This document shows positions 20,668 to 30,672 of a stretch of DNA of 64,000 nt, one piece after another. Source of the DNA: Juglans regia (lineage: Eukaryota > Streptophyta > Magnoliopsida > Fagales > Juglandaceae); the NCBI RefSeq assembly GCF_001411555.2, contig NC_049916.1:10505945-10569944 (forward strand). The letters are read 5' to 3'. The notes below the pieces were generated by a model that was not told where the DNA came from, made no database searches, and saw nothing but the letters and a program-made list of their open reading frames with translations. The stretch's first letter is position 1, and each line of letters begins with the position of its first letter. Both the position numbers and the translations under genes were made by a program.

Positions 20668-21384
20668 CTAGGGCAATAAAATGGACTTAGAAGGGCTGGG
20701 TTGAGTGACAGTCGAGTTGGCAGAAAGAGGGGTAGCGGAAAGGAGGGAATGGGTTTGATGTGCTAGCCGTGACTCATGGTTGAGAAGATAACTGAAAACT
20801 TGAGCAGACGAGAGTGTGTCGGGACGGGTTGTGATTGAGGTGACAACAGATTCATATTCGGAACCTAGACCGGCTAAGAGGTAGATAATGAACTCAGAAG
20901 GGGAGAGGGGTCGACCGGCAGCACTGAGAGAGGAGGAGAGAGCAGTAGCTTTGTGAAAGTACTCTGAAATGGTTTTAGAGCCTTTCTTCAAAGTAGCCAA
21001 CTGGAATTGTGTCTGCATAATGTGAGCCGAAGATTGCGCCGAAAATTGGGAAGAAAGAGTATTCCATACTTCACACGAGGTTGTGCATTCGAGTACTTGA
21101 GCAAGAACATTATCGGTTAGTGAGGAGTTAATAGCCGAGAGAATGAGTTGATCTTGAAGAGCCCAGTCAGTGTAAGCTGAGTTGGGTTTGCCGTCCACAG
21201 TGGGTGGAGGAGGGGAAATAGTGCCATCAATATATCCAAAGAGACGATGACCTTTAAGAAAGGGCAAAATCTGGGCTTTCCAGAGGAGAAAATTGTCAAT
21301 ATTGAGCTTAACGGTGACTAAATTTGTGGCAAGGTTGGTGATAGTGGTGGGAGAAGGAGGGTGATTGGATTTATTTGGAGCCAT
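20668..21384 (-). CDS. Copia gag-like protein
   Basis: 238 codons starting at ATG 21384, about 50 bp inside the primer site. It contains NFLLWKAQILPFLKGH near residue 35, WALQDQLILSAI, a CEVWNTLSSQF segment and LATLKKGSKTISEYFHKA, the order of the UBN2/retrotransposon gag family of copia elements. It ends at a TAG before any CCHC knuckle is reached. The deletion that removed knuckle, protease and integrase lies close to this stop. It could still produce a capsid-like protein if transcribed. Confidence 0.85.
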   Translation of the reverse strand: MAPNKSNHPPSPTTITNLATNLVTVKLNIDNFLLWKAQILPFLKGHRLFGYIDGTISPPPPTVDGKPNSAYTDWALQDQLILSAINSSLTDNVLAQVLECTTSCEVWNTLSSQFSAQSSAHIMQTQFQLATLKKGSKTISEYFHKATALSSSLSAAGRPLSPSEFIIYLLAGLGSEYESVVTSITTRPDTLSSAQVFSYLLNHESRLAHQTHSLLSATPLSANSTVTQPSPSKSILLP

Positions 21385-21437
21385 AATAGAACAGGAAGGA
21401 TAGACGTGAGTATTGGACTATGCTCGTGATACCATAA

Positions 21438-21764
21438 TGAAGTAAAGAAGGATGCACGGGAAGTGCATGACAGAATGTCAGAGAGAAGAATCAGAATTTC
21501 AATATTGCATTTCGTATTGTCTTTTTCCTCTATACAATAGAGCTCCAGCAATGAGCTATTTATAGCCAACAGTGCATACACAATTTATAAGAAATAAATA
21601 CAAGATTAAATCTCCACTGTATAGCTCATCAGTTTTCTGTTGTTCATAACAAATTCTAGAGCTTTCTGTGAGTGGGAATTGGTTATTTCTGTACAGAGGC
21701 AGCTTTCTGTGTTGATGTAGTGCGGGCACAGCCTTCTTGCAATTCCGTGGAGTCTGGTGCTTCA
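21438..21764 (-). repeat. Copia 5' LTR
   Basis: 327 bp with intact TGAAG...CTTCA ends. The adjacent primer site (plus strand 21423-21434, CTCGTGATACCA) fits initiator-Met tRNA. This LTR would provide the promoter on the minus strand. Confidence 0.9.
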
Positions 21765-22620
21765 ATTGATGTGCTAATTAAAGAGTAGCCTTGTACATAT
21801 CAGACTTTCTCCAAAAAGTGCACTAAAAGTTACTCATAAACATTGTATCTTAGTCTTAAATAATTAAAAATGGTATACACGTACATTGAAGTCACAAGTT
21901 CTCTCGAAACTAATTAAACTCAGGTTTATGTGAAGCATCGATCCATAGTATTATTGCAAGCAAGAAAGTGTGCCATTTTTCAGAAACGATCCACGACCAC
22001 CATAAATGAATATTTATCGGCTAAATGACAGGATTTGAAATGTTCCGAGTCCCTAATGATTTCCTTCTCCATTCTAGACTAATAATAATGCTCCATTATT
22101 AGTGAAAATTATGGTTTTGTCTTGCCCAAAGTCTTCAGCTAGGCCACCTTCACGAGCCGCCTCTAAGATAATTGACTCCTGCAAAGAACATTAAGGAATG
22201 CATAATAATTGGTTGCATTTAATCAAATATCCATATTGTAACGTCACAAAATAGATGACAAGACGTATATACCTTTGGAACATTCAACTATAATTTTACC
22301 AAAGCAAGGAATGTCTTTAACTTAGTACATTTGCAGCCTTGCTCTGAATTTTTTAGATATGTTTGAATGGTAAATGAATAAAGCTTGTCAACTCTCCACC
22401 CGTTTTCCACAGCTACAATCAGGCCAACTTATTTTGCCTATTGATCCGAAACTTCAAGCATCGTGATTAGAATAAAGAGCAAATTAACTCCTAGGGTCAA
22501 AGATAATGACTCAAGCAATACGAGTTTTGTCCAATAGCATAGAACATCTTTTCATAGGTAGAGTAACGCCTTTGTCATGTATCATTCAACTTCTCATTGA
22601 AATAGTCAATACGCTTACCT
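21765..22620. other. Spacer between copia and CACTA copy B
   Basis: No gene or recognisable repeat. AT-rich with ordinary complexity; this is one of the few stretches that could be non-repetitive host DNA. Confidence 0.45.
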
Positions 22621-22639
22621 CACTACAATAGATTTTGAC

Positions 22640-23240
22640 TTTTGTCATGGACAAAACCGTCACAAAAAATAAGCAAACCGTCGCAAATACTTTTTTATGA
22701 CGGTTTGAGATAATCACCTGAAAGGTGTCACAAAAAGTAATTTTTGACAGTTTACTATTCAACCCTCACAAAAAGTTTTTTTTTGTGACGGTTGGAAGTC
22801 TTTCATGAGATATAACGTTTGAACGTGAAGTTTTTTTGTGACAGTTAAAATCCATCATAGAAAATAATGTTCACATGTAAAAACTGTTGCTCGAACGTTA
22901 ACCCGACCGATTAACATTTGAATGTAAAAAAAATTAGACATTCGTTGTTTTTGCTTCGCACAATTAATATTTACGGTCAAACGTAACAACATTCAAATGT
23001 TTGCTCGGAGACATTTGAATGTAGCATTCGGATGTTAATCGCAAAGCGTTCGAATTAACGTAAAATGTTTAACGTTCGGATGTTGGGTTGTCATTCAAAT
23101 GTATCTATTCTAATCAAACATTTAGATCATTTGTCGGTGGAAACATTCGAATGGAGTGACTTACGTTCGAACATTTTGTTGGAATTCAATGGTATTATGT
23201 TCGAACGTTGGTTTGAATGTGAAGCCATGTTCGACATTCA
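22640..23240. repeat. Subterminal repeats of copy B with eroded CpG palindromes
   Basis: The positions that hold ACGTTCGAACGT in copy A mostly read ACATTCGAATG, ATTCAAATGT or CGTTCGAACATT here. Most differences are C-to-T or G-to-A at the three CpG sites of the palindrome, the expected outcome of cytosine methylation and deamination. Confidence 0.7.
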
Positions 23241-23389
23241 AACGAACTAATCAGAAATACTAATTTCATAAAATTAAAATGCATACAAATTATATCATAT
23301 TACACCATAAATATAACAACTAATAATGTCTTATAGAGTTGCAAAATTAGACAATGAAAGTAACATTAATAATGATAATGATATATTCA

Positions 23390-25010
23390 TTTCTTCTTCT
23401 TTCCTCGCCCACTGTGATCTTGCTGAAGTGACATAATACGTTCCATTTAGACCAACATCTCCCTCTGTACTTGCTCTTGAACTTCAATGCATATTCTCTC
23501 CACATGGTCTCTTTGTCGCTCCTGCAAATGCGTCTCTAAATCAAACTATCGCGATAAAAGAGACTCCAACTCCTGATGTCTCGACTTCATCTGCTCAATT
23601 TCTTGGCATGCTACATCTAAATATTTGGTAAGATTATTAACTTCTGAATTCGAGGTCGTGGAGGATGAACCGACACACTTGAAAGAACGTCTCAAACCTC
23701 TTACCAAACTATACTTGCTCCCAAGTACTTGCATGAATATGTCCATGTCACTAGGAGAGGATTCCTTAGAGGCTAACTGCATCTCAATAATTTTTCTGCT
23801 ACAATTACAAAGAAAACACATAATAAGTAACATATTAAAAGAAATGGGGAATGAAACATAATATGTATTCACATTTTGTATAATTTATTCACAGAAAATA
23901 GCCTCACTTACGTAATTATCTTTAGCGACAGGGTCAATCCACTCATTGTGCTCATCAGTGTGAGTAGTAGCATAAATATGAATGAGGGAGAATTTTCAAG
24001 ATCATCACGTTTCTAACAAAGTCATATTAATAATTTTAAAAAATAATGTTAGTACTTAAATAAAATAATATAATAAAAATGAGTGAATTTTAATAAGTTA
24101 TTAATTATCATTTTATCAGTAAGACGTTAGAATGATCTTGAACCGACACGATGATAGATTGTCAAAGTCGTTCTATTTTGTACATTGATAGAACTTAAGT
24201 GCCACAAGATTAATTAAGAATGTTAATTATAATATATGGAACTAATATATATATATATATATATATAAGTTATAGGGGATAAATCTTGAATACCTGATAA
24301 TCTGAACTTACAAAAAGATCACAACACTTCCTCCAATTTCTAACTTCATTTTATGAAAAGGGGACTGAGCTGCCTCTTCCAACGTCTTGAAGTGGTCATG
24401 ACATCATCCCTTGTGATGCCGAAATAATGTAGCCATCAACTCATTCACAATTCGCACATCCTCGCTACAATCAAAATTGAGGTCAAATTCATCCTAAGAA
24501 GTGAATTGCGTCATAAATATGAAATCAAAACATCTCTAAAAAATTTACTATTGTATATAAACTCACTAGTACATGACTCCAAATGTGATCCTTAACCTCA
24601 TTCGGAATATTTGTACATGATCGCACATAAAATGGGGCATAAGTTCGAACTAGTATGCCAAAATAGGAGGAAAGCAATATTAGCCACTCCCCCAGTGAAG
24701 TTATCAGGAATATTGTTGACCTTGATTTTTCCGTTCCTTCTACATTTTTCTAGAGCAAGGCCACGTGTTAAGCAATGTCCGCGACGTGACAATGCATCAA
24801 CTAATATTTTTAAAATTATTGAATACAGTTCCCAAAGTATTGAAATATAATTAATTATCAGCATAATTCCCTTACCGGCAGGTGTCGACTGGCTGTCTAT
24901 CTCTTGTGTATCAACTTGTTCATGAGCGGAGTCCTCAGTTGGGGAGTTGTGAACGGGTTCGGGACTTGAGGGAGGAGGCATATTTCTTCATTGTCGTTTT
25001 GGTGGCATCC
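23390..25010 (-). pseudogene. Ptta/En/Spm-like transposase remnant (copy B)
   Basis: All six exons of the copy A gene can be traced in order: the coiled-coil exon at about 23390-23795, then the short exons near 23910-24010, 24110-24200, 24300-24495, 24570-24800 and the MPPK-type first exon near 24890-25010. Stops and small indels break most of them. The first exon keeps PPPSSPEPVHNSPTEDS, and the AG acceptor just before its ATG is conserved with copy A. Confidence 0.7.
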
Positions 25011-25054
25011 TTGAAAATGATTAATATTTCTTCATTGTCGTCGTCATCATCTTC

Positions 25055-26575
25055 TTATTCATCTTCTTCATCGACTTCTCCTTCAGACTCTTCTTCTTCT
25101 TCTTCAGACTCTTCTTCTTCTTCTTCCTCACTCACTTCAACTGAGTGATCCTTTAATACGGATGGGTTGAGATGTACGGGTGGGACGTCATCTCTACATA
25201 AGGGAATTAGTTCAACTATACCAAGGTCAACAAATAAATTAATACCCTCTCCATGTTCGTAGTAGACCTCTATAATTAGAGTGTTATCTTCATCTCCACT
25301 ATGATCGTGATCCGCTATCATTCTTGCATCATAGATATTCTGAGGATCAAATTTCTATACGACTTGCCAAGTTATCTCTCCAGTATCTTCATTGGACCCT
25401 TTCATCAACCAAGTAATAGACTTGGGTAGCTTGATAAGCCAATACGAATGGATCATCTTCTTACAATTTACATGCAGTATTAACACTCGTAAAGTGATTA
25501 TCCCTATGTATCGAAACCCGACCACCGCCTAAATCCCATCAATCACATTTAAAAATATATGTCACATTCCCACCTAGGTATTTTAATCCGATCATGTCAC
25601 ATATGACACCATAGTACTCAATATCATCTATTCCATGACTTCCCTTGACCAACACACCACAGTTTTGTATCTTTCGATTACGTTCACGGTTCATAGCATG
25701 CAGTGTATCAAAGTGCTTTGTGTGAGGGACTATGGGCCAATGCATGCAATTAAGAAGAAACTGATGCAAAATCATGAGCACGTTGTTCCAAAATCTAACA
25801 ATTGAACTAGTAACAAAATTATTAAAAGTTACCAAGAATTACAATGGTTCAGAAATATTTTGCGTCATGGGACATTTAAATGCATACGCATTGTTTAAAC
25901 CATCCGGAAAATTTTTCTTCGTGTCTCGCCTCTATATTCTCTACGCCTTTTGTCCTAAGTATGTCCATGTGTTCACGGTATAGAAGTACAAAATGGTAGA
26001 ATATTTGAACACATTCATTATAGTTAAATTTTTTTAATTAGAATTATTCTAAGTATACAGCGACATACCTGAGATAATCATCAATCTCCCGACAATTATT
26101 CAACATGTACTCCCGAGCTTTTCCTAACTCTCCACCAATTAAGTTGTATCTCGTTTGTGCACCCAAGGACCATACATTCTGGAAAAACACTAATAGCTCA
26201 CGAGGGGGAGGAACAACAAGATCAGCATTCCGCTCTTCACGATTAAATCATGTCTCAACACCGCGAAGATATAGAGAGTAAAATATCAACCATTCATGGT
26301 GTATAAAAGCCTCTGCTATTGAACCCTCAACTCGGGTTTTATTCTCAATAATGCACTTCAATATACCCAAATATCTTTCAACTGGATACATCCAACGGAA
26401 TTATACCGAGCCACCTAATAGTACCTCGCAAGGTAAATATATTGCTAAATAGACTATTACATCAAAAAATGATGGTGGAATGATCTGCTCGAATTTACAT
26501 AGTATAGTAGCAATGTCTTATTCCATCTTTCATAATATATCTGGATTTACTACCTGAGAGCACAAATCCTTAAAA
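25055..26575 (-). pseudogene. TNP2 C-terminal remnant (copy B)
   Basis: Reading leftwards from 26575: CKFEQIIPPSFFDV, then RWMYPVERYLGILK, HHEWLIFYSLYLRGVET, then a DUF4216-like part with GGRVSIHRDNHFTSVNTA and DDPFVLAYQATQVYYLVDE, and finally VDLGIVELIPLCRDDVPP with an acidic tail. These are standard landmarks of the TNP2 C-terminal half. Several stops and frame breaks are present. Only the part N-terminal to DUF4218 is lacking, through truncation of the element. Confidence 0.75.
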
Positions 26576-26580
26576 AATAT

Positions 26581-27129
26581 TAGTAAAACATATATATATA
26601 TATATATTATTAGCTTATAATATATTAGTATATAATATTAGTTGTTAATTATACTTTATTAATATATTAACAACACTAGACTAGTACAACATATATACTA
26701 CATAGTGTATAAGTATAGTATACTATTGGTATATATATTATAGTATAGATAATATAATATATATGATAGTAATCTAACGTATAATTTTTACAGTATAGTA
26801 ATGTATATACTATATAGTTTACTAATGTATATAGTAATTATGCAAAAAAAAAAAAAGAGTAAAAAAAATCACTGATACAGATTTTTAACAACGATAAACT
26901 ATAGAGAGTCCTATATTGGTAAGCCATGAGAATCAGTTGATCAGCCGGTTTATGCTAGAGAGCTTTAAGGATGGTCCCAGTGGTGTTCTCACAAGATCTT
27001 AATATAGAAAATCTTTGCTTAAAAATTATGTGTCAATGAATTCTTTATTCAAATTTGAATCCTCAACTAGTATACCTAATTACTTTGGACCGCTGGCCAT
27101 GTATACAATAAAACACATTACAATATGTG
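26581..27129. other. AT-rich junction between CACTA copy B and LINE
   Basis: TA-rich low-complexity sequence (26590-26850) with several small palindromes such as TATACTATA, then about 280 bp without recognisable content. The truncation point of copy B and the 5' end of the LINE both fall in or near this stretch. Confidence 0.5.
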
Positions 27130-27203
27130 GTCCTCCTTTGTGAGGTTTCTCTCTAGAATAGAGTAAGTCCCTTAGATTGGTTTACTAGTCTGAAGTGGGG
27201 AAC

Positions 27204-28430
27204 ATGGAGGAAGATATATCTAGGCAATGGGAAAGGTTGAGTCTCACTGATACAGAGAAGGAAGTGGTGGTTTTACCACCCTCCTCTATGGAAAAAAATG
27301 GAAATCCAAGCCCCTTCTAGTTGTCGGTGATGATTGTGGCAGACAAAAGTGTTAACAAGGAAGCCTTCAAGAGCACTATGACCAAAGTATGGAGGTGTGA
27401 GAGCTGGATCCAGTTCTCTGAAGTTAGACTCAACAAGTTCCTCATTGAGTTCAACAATGAACATGACATGTTAAGGGTGGTAAAGGGCAGGCCATGGTCT
27501 TTTGATCATTGGCTCCCGTGCCTCCAACCTTTCGATGGCTCTATGTCCATCAACGAGATGGCTTTCAACAAGGAGGAGTTTTGGCTCCAAGCTTATGACC
27601 TGCCTTTCAACTGTATAAACCAAGAGATTGGTTTCCTGCTAGGAAGTAATGTGGGAAAGGTATTAAAGGTCCATGCAGATGAAAGAGGAGTCAGTTGGAG
27701 GAGATTCTTGAGAATAAGGGTTAAAGTTGATATTAGTAAAGCCTTTCTAAGAGGTACTTTTCTAACTATGGATGGGAAGAAGTCATGGGTTCATTTCAAA
27801 TACGAGAGATTGACATCAGTGTGCTTTAAGTGTGGTATCATCAAACATACTTAGAATGCCTACTCTAGTGCCTCGAGTGGGGGTGGAAAGCAACAATATG
27901 GGGTATGGTTGAGAGCTCCTGCAGCTAGAGAAAGTGATTTGCAGTATAAAAAATATGGAGAAGGGGCTGCTCAGGATGGTCATGCTCACTCCCAACCATG
28001 AAGGGAGGGAAGGGAGGACAATGATGAAGTCCAAAATGGAAAAACAGAAGTCAGGGAGGGGTGTCAGGCGCCTGCAAAGGACTCTTTTGACCTCAAGGCT
28101 AAAGCTGTTGCTCTAGACAACCTGCAAATATTAAGGGACTTTACAAAGTCAAAACAATTACTCGAAAGGAATGTGAAGGAAAGCAGAACAAGAAAGTAGA
28201 TGTCTCTCTACACCCTTCAGAGGGACCCTATGACATGCTAGGAGTGGAGGCTACTGACCCAAAAAAGGAAGATACTAAAGCTAAATAGCCCATACACGAC
28301 ACTAGAAATGGCAACCGAACATCTAAGGGCTCTAAGGATTCAAATGACCTAGTGTTACAGATAAACTCCCTTGACCAATTCATCTCTGATCAAGTCCAAG
28401 CTTTGAAACAGTCCAAGGAAAGTGCCTCCT
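27204..28430 (+). pseudogene. LINE ORF1 (DUF4283, zinc-knuckle) nucleic-acid-binding protein
   Basis: The frame starts at ATG 27204, meets a TAG at 27318 and then runs open to 27854. It contains the DUF4283 pattern of plant LINE gag-like proteins (LNKFLIEFNNEHDMLRVVKG and PWSFDHWLPCLQPF) and RRFLRIRVKVDISKAF. A decayed knuckle starts CFKCGIIKHT directly before a second stop. Downstream to about 28430 is a Lys/Gln/Ser-rich tail with frame breaks. The protein would coat LINE RNA; this copy is broken. Confidence 0.75.
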
Positions 28431-28659
28431 AGAAAAGAAGAGCAAGGAACTTATGCTTTGATAGCTTATCTGTGGGACTGGAGGGGGGGTACCACAGGTC
28501 TACCCAATAAAAACAAGAGAGTTACAAGTCTCCTTCCTGCTTGTGATGCTCAAAACAAGGGTAAAAAGATTAAAATTGATGAAAGAGACAATAAGAATTC
28601 ATACAATGCAGACATGGTGGAGGTTGTTGAACAGCCCCACCACAGCCCCACCAAGCTAT

Positions 28660-29566
28660 AAATTAGTGGCATCAGTTGGAACTGTCGGGCGCTTGCAAAC
28701 CCCAAAACAGTTCATGACCTACGTCAAATGGTGCAAAAAAAGCTCCCACCCGTTGTTTTTCTTGATGGAAACAAAGTGCCTCAAAGTTAAATCCATCAAA
28801 AAGACTTTCAGGCTTGAAAACAGTTTTGTTGTAGATTTCAAAGGTTTTAGTGGAAGGATTGCATTTCTCTGGAAGGAGGAGTTTGAGGCAGTTATTCACT
28901 CCTACACTCAAAACCACATATCCCTAGTGGTTAAGGGGGTCGAGGAAGGCATGGAGTGGCTACTTATAGGCTTTTATGGTTGCTCCATCAAAGTTAAAAA
29001 GAAGGAAAGCTGGTAGTTATTACAAGCTCTCAAGCCACTGAATCATAGAGGGTGGATGTGTGTAGGGGATTTTAATGAGGTGCTCACTTTTGGAGAGAAG
29101 TGTGGGGGCCCTCTAAGATCCCACAACCAAATAGAGGCTTTTAGAACCACTATTGAAGCATGTGGTCTATGTGACATGGGCTTCATTAGCAATAAATTCA
29201 CCTAGTCAAATGGAAGATGTGGGGGGGCATTTGCTAAAGAGAGTATTGACAGAGCCCTCTGCAATGCCATATGGCCTGAATCCCACCCTAACTCGAGGGT
29301 GTTTACTCTCCCAGCATTAAGTTCTGATCACTGTCCAATTCTTGTCACTTTAGATAGGAGCCAATCCTACCTTTCTAAGAATGATAAGCACTTTAGAATT
29401 GAGGCAAGTTGGGCACTGAGAGAGGAGTGCTATAAGGTGGTGGAGGAAGCCTGGAATCATCCTAGATTGGCAGAAAACAAATTAAGCTATGCAAATGAAG
29501 GGCTTATTATTATCTGCAAACAGAAACTGATGCAGTGGAGAAAGGTGGTTTCTGGCAAGATACAGT
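28660..29566 (+). pseudogene. LINE ORF2 endonuclease (APE-like) domain
   Basis: The exonuclease-endonuclease-phosphatase fold is recognisable from VFLMETK, GFSGRIAFLWK, WMCVGDFNEVL (the catalytic GDFN), then the ESIDRALCN block and ALSSDHCPIL (the SDH catalytic motif at the end). At least two in-frame stops (after KKKESW and within FT*SNG) and one after GKIQ break it. It would nick target DNA to prime reverse transcription. Confidence 0.8.
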
Positions 29567-29569
29567 AAG

Positions 29570-30672
29570 AAATGAACGCTCAATTAGCTCTTTTAACTGA
29601 TCTACAAAAAGGAAATAGAGGCCACCTCAATGATGCAATTGAGCGAGTGTAAAGAATAGTGAACAGATTACTTGAAGAGGATAACCTCAAGTGGAAGCAG
29701 AGAGCAAAACAAAAGTAGTTAAGGGAGGGAGATAGAAACACCAAGTTTTTCTACCAATGTGCTTCTGAAAGGAAGAAAACCAACTTGATTAACAAACTGC
29801 TTGATGGAGATGGTCAAGAAGTACTCCAAAAAGGGAATTAGTGCACTTTTCCAAAGCTACTACAAAGAGTTTTTTACCACCTCAGAACCAGATAATATAT
29901 CAGAGTGTTTAGCTTCACTTGAGCCTCGAGTCACAGCAGCTCAAAATGAACTACTCACAAGACCTTACACACAACAAGAAGTTGAGGAGGCCCTTTTTCA
30001 AATGGAGGGACTAAGCTCCCCAGGACCAGATGGCTTCCCAGCAGCTTTTTATCAAAACCATTGGACTATCATTGGAGCACAGGTTTGTGAAGCAATTTTA
30101 CTGGTGCTAAATTCAAATGGTAGTATTGCTGAGATTAACAACACATTCATCACCTTAATTCCCAAAAAAAGGGGCCCTTCTAAAGTGACTGAGTTTAGAC
30201 CAATTTCTTTTTGTAATGTGCTCTACAAGCTGGTTTCTAAAGTTGTAGCTAACAAGCTAAAGAATATGTTGCCTCAAATCATTTCCTGCACCCAATCTAC
30301 ATTTGTTCCTAACAGACTTATCTCTGATAATGTTATAGTGGCTTACGAGGCCTTGCATACTATGAAATGTAAAATGACAGGTAAGAAGGGCTGCATGGCA
30401 TTGAAGCTTGACATGAGCAAGGCCTATGATAGAATTAAGTGGAGTTTTCTTAGAGCTTTATACAAGTTTGGATTCTGCAGCCAGTGGATGGAACTAGTTA
30501 TGCAGGCATTGAGACAGTCTCCTATGAAACTTTGGTGAATGTCATACCTTAAGAATCCTTCCATCCAACTAGAGGTATAAGACAAGGTGATCCCCTTTCA
30601 CCTTATCTTTTTATTTTGTGTGCTAAAGCACTTAGCAACCTAATCAATCAAGCTGTAGCTAATGATTTGATT
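29570..30672 (+). pseudogene. LINE reverse transcriptase, N-terminal part
   Basis: Includes REGDRNTKFFYQCASERKK, SSPGPDGFPAAFY, FITLIPKKRG, FRPISFCNVLYKLVSK, KLDMSKAYDRIKW and, in a shifted frame, [16 protein letters not shown]. These are consecutive RT blocks of plant L1 elements. The open part runs 29801-30538; a frameshift lies near 30540. The coding sequence stops at 30672, where the LTR-like block is inserted, and resumes at 35290. Confidence 0.85.

Larger units (their letters stand above)
18413..21764 (-). mobile_element. Ty1/copia retrotransposon lacking protease and integrase
   Basis: Two 327-bp LTRs (18413-18739 and 21438-21764) differ at about nine positions. On the minus strand the LTR starts TGAAGCACC and ends CTTTACTTCA (the last bases are mutated in the left copy). 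Next to the right LTR is a primer site, TGGTATCACGAGC (initiator-Met type). Next to the left LTR is the purine tract CGAGGGGGACAAT. Inside are gag, a Ser/Pro-rich linker and reverse transcriptase-RNase H. The zinc knuckle, protease and integrase are missing, so the internal part is only 2.7 kb. I found no convincing 5-bp target duplication. Confidence 0.92.
22621..26580 (-). mobile_element. CACTA transposon copy B, truncated and decayed
   Basis: Begins CACTACAATA at 22621 with GTGACGG-type subterminal repeats and then decayed versions of the ACGTTCGAACGT palindrome up to about 23240. It has the same gene order and orientation as copy A: Ptta/En/Spm-like remnant (about 23390-25010), then TNP2 C-terminal remnant (about 25055-26575). 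Homology stops at about 26580, where copy A continues into the TNP2 body. No right terminus (TGTAGTG) is visible, so the right two thirds are missing. It retains TNP2 C-terminal sequence that copy A has lost. Confidence 0.85.

Noticed and set aside
26580..27130. Right terminus of CACTA copy B
   Set aside because: No TGTAGTG end or matching 3-bp duplication could be found; the element appears truncated.
27321..27854. Possible host DUF4283 gene
   Set aside because: Followed in order by LINE endonuclease, RT and RNase H and broken by stops, so it is LINE ORF1.
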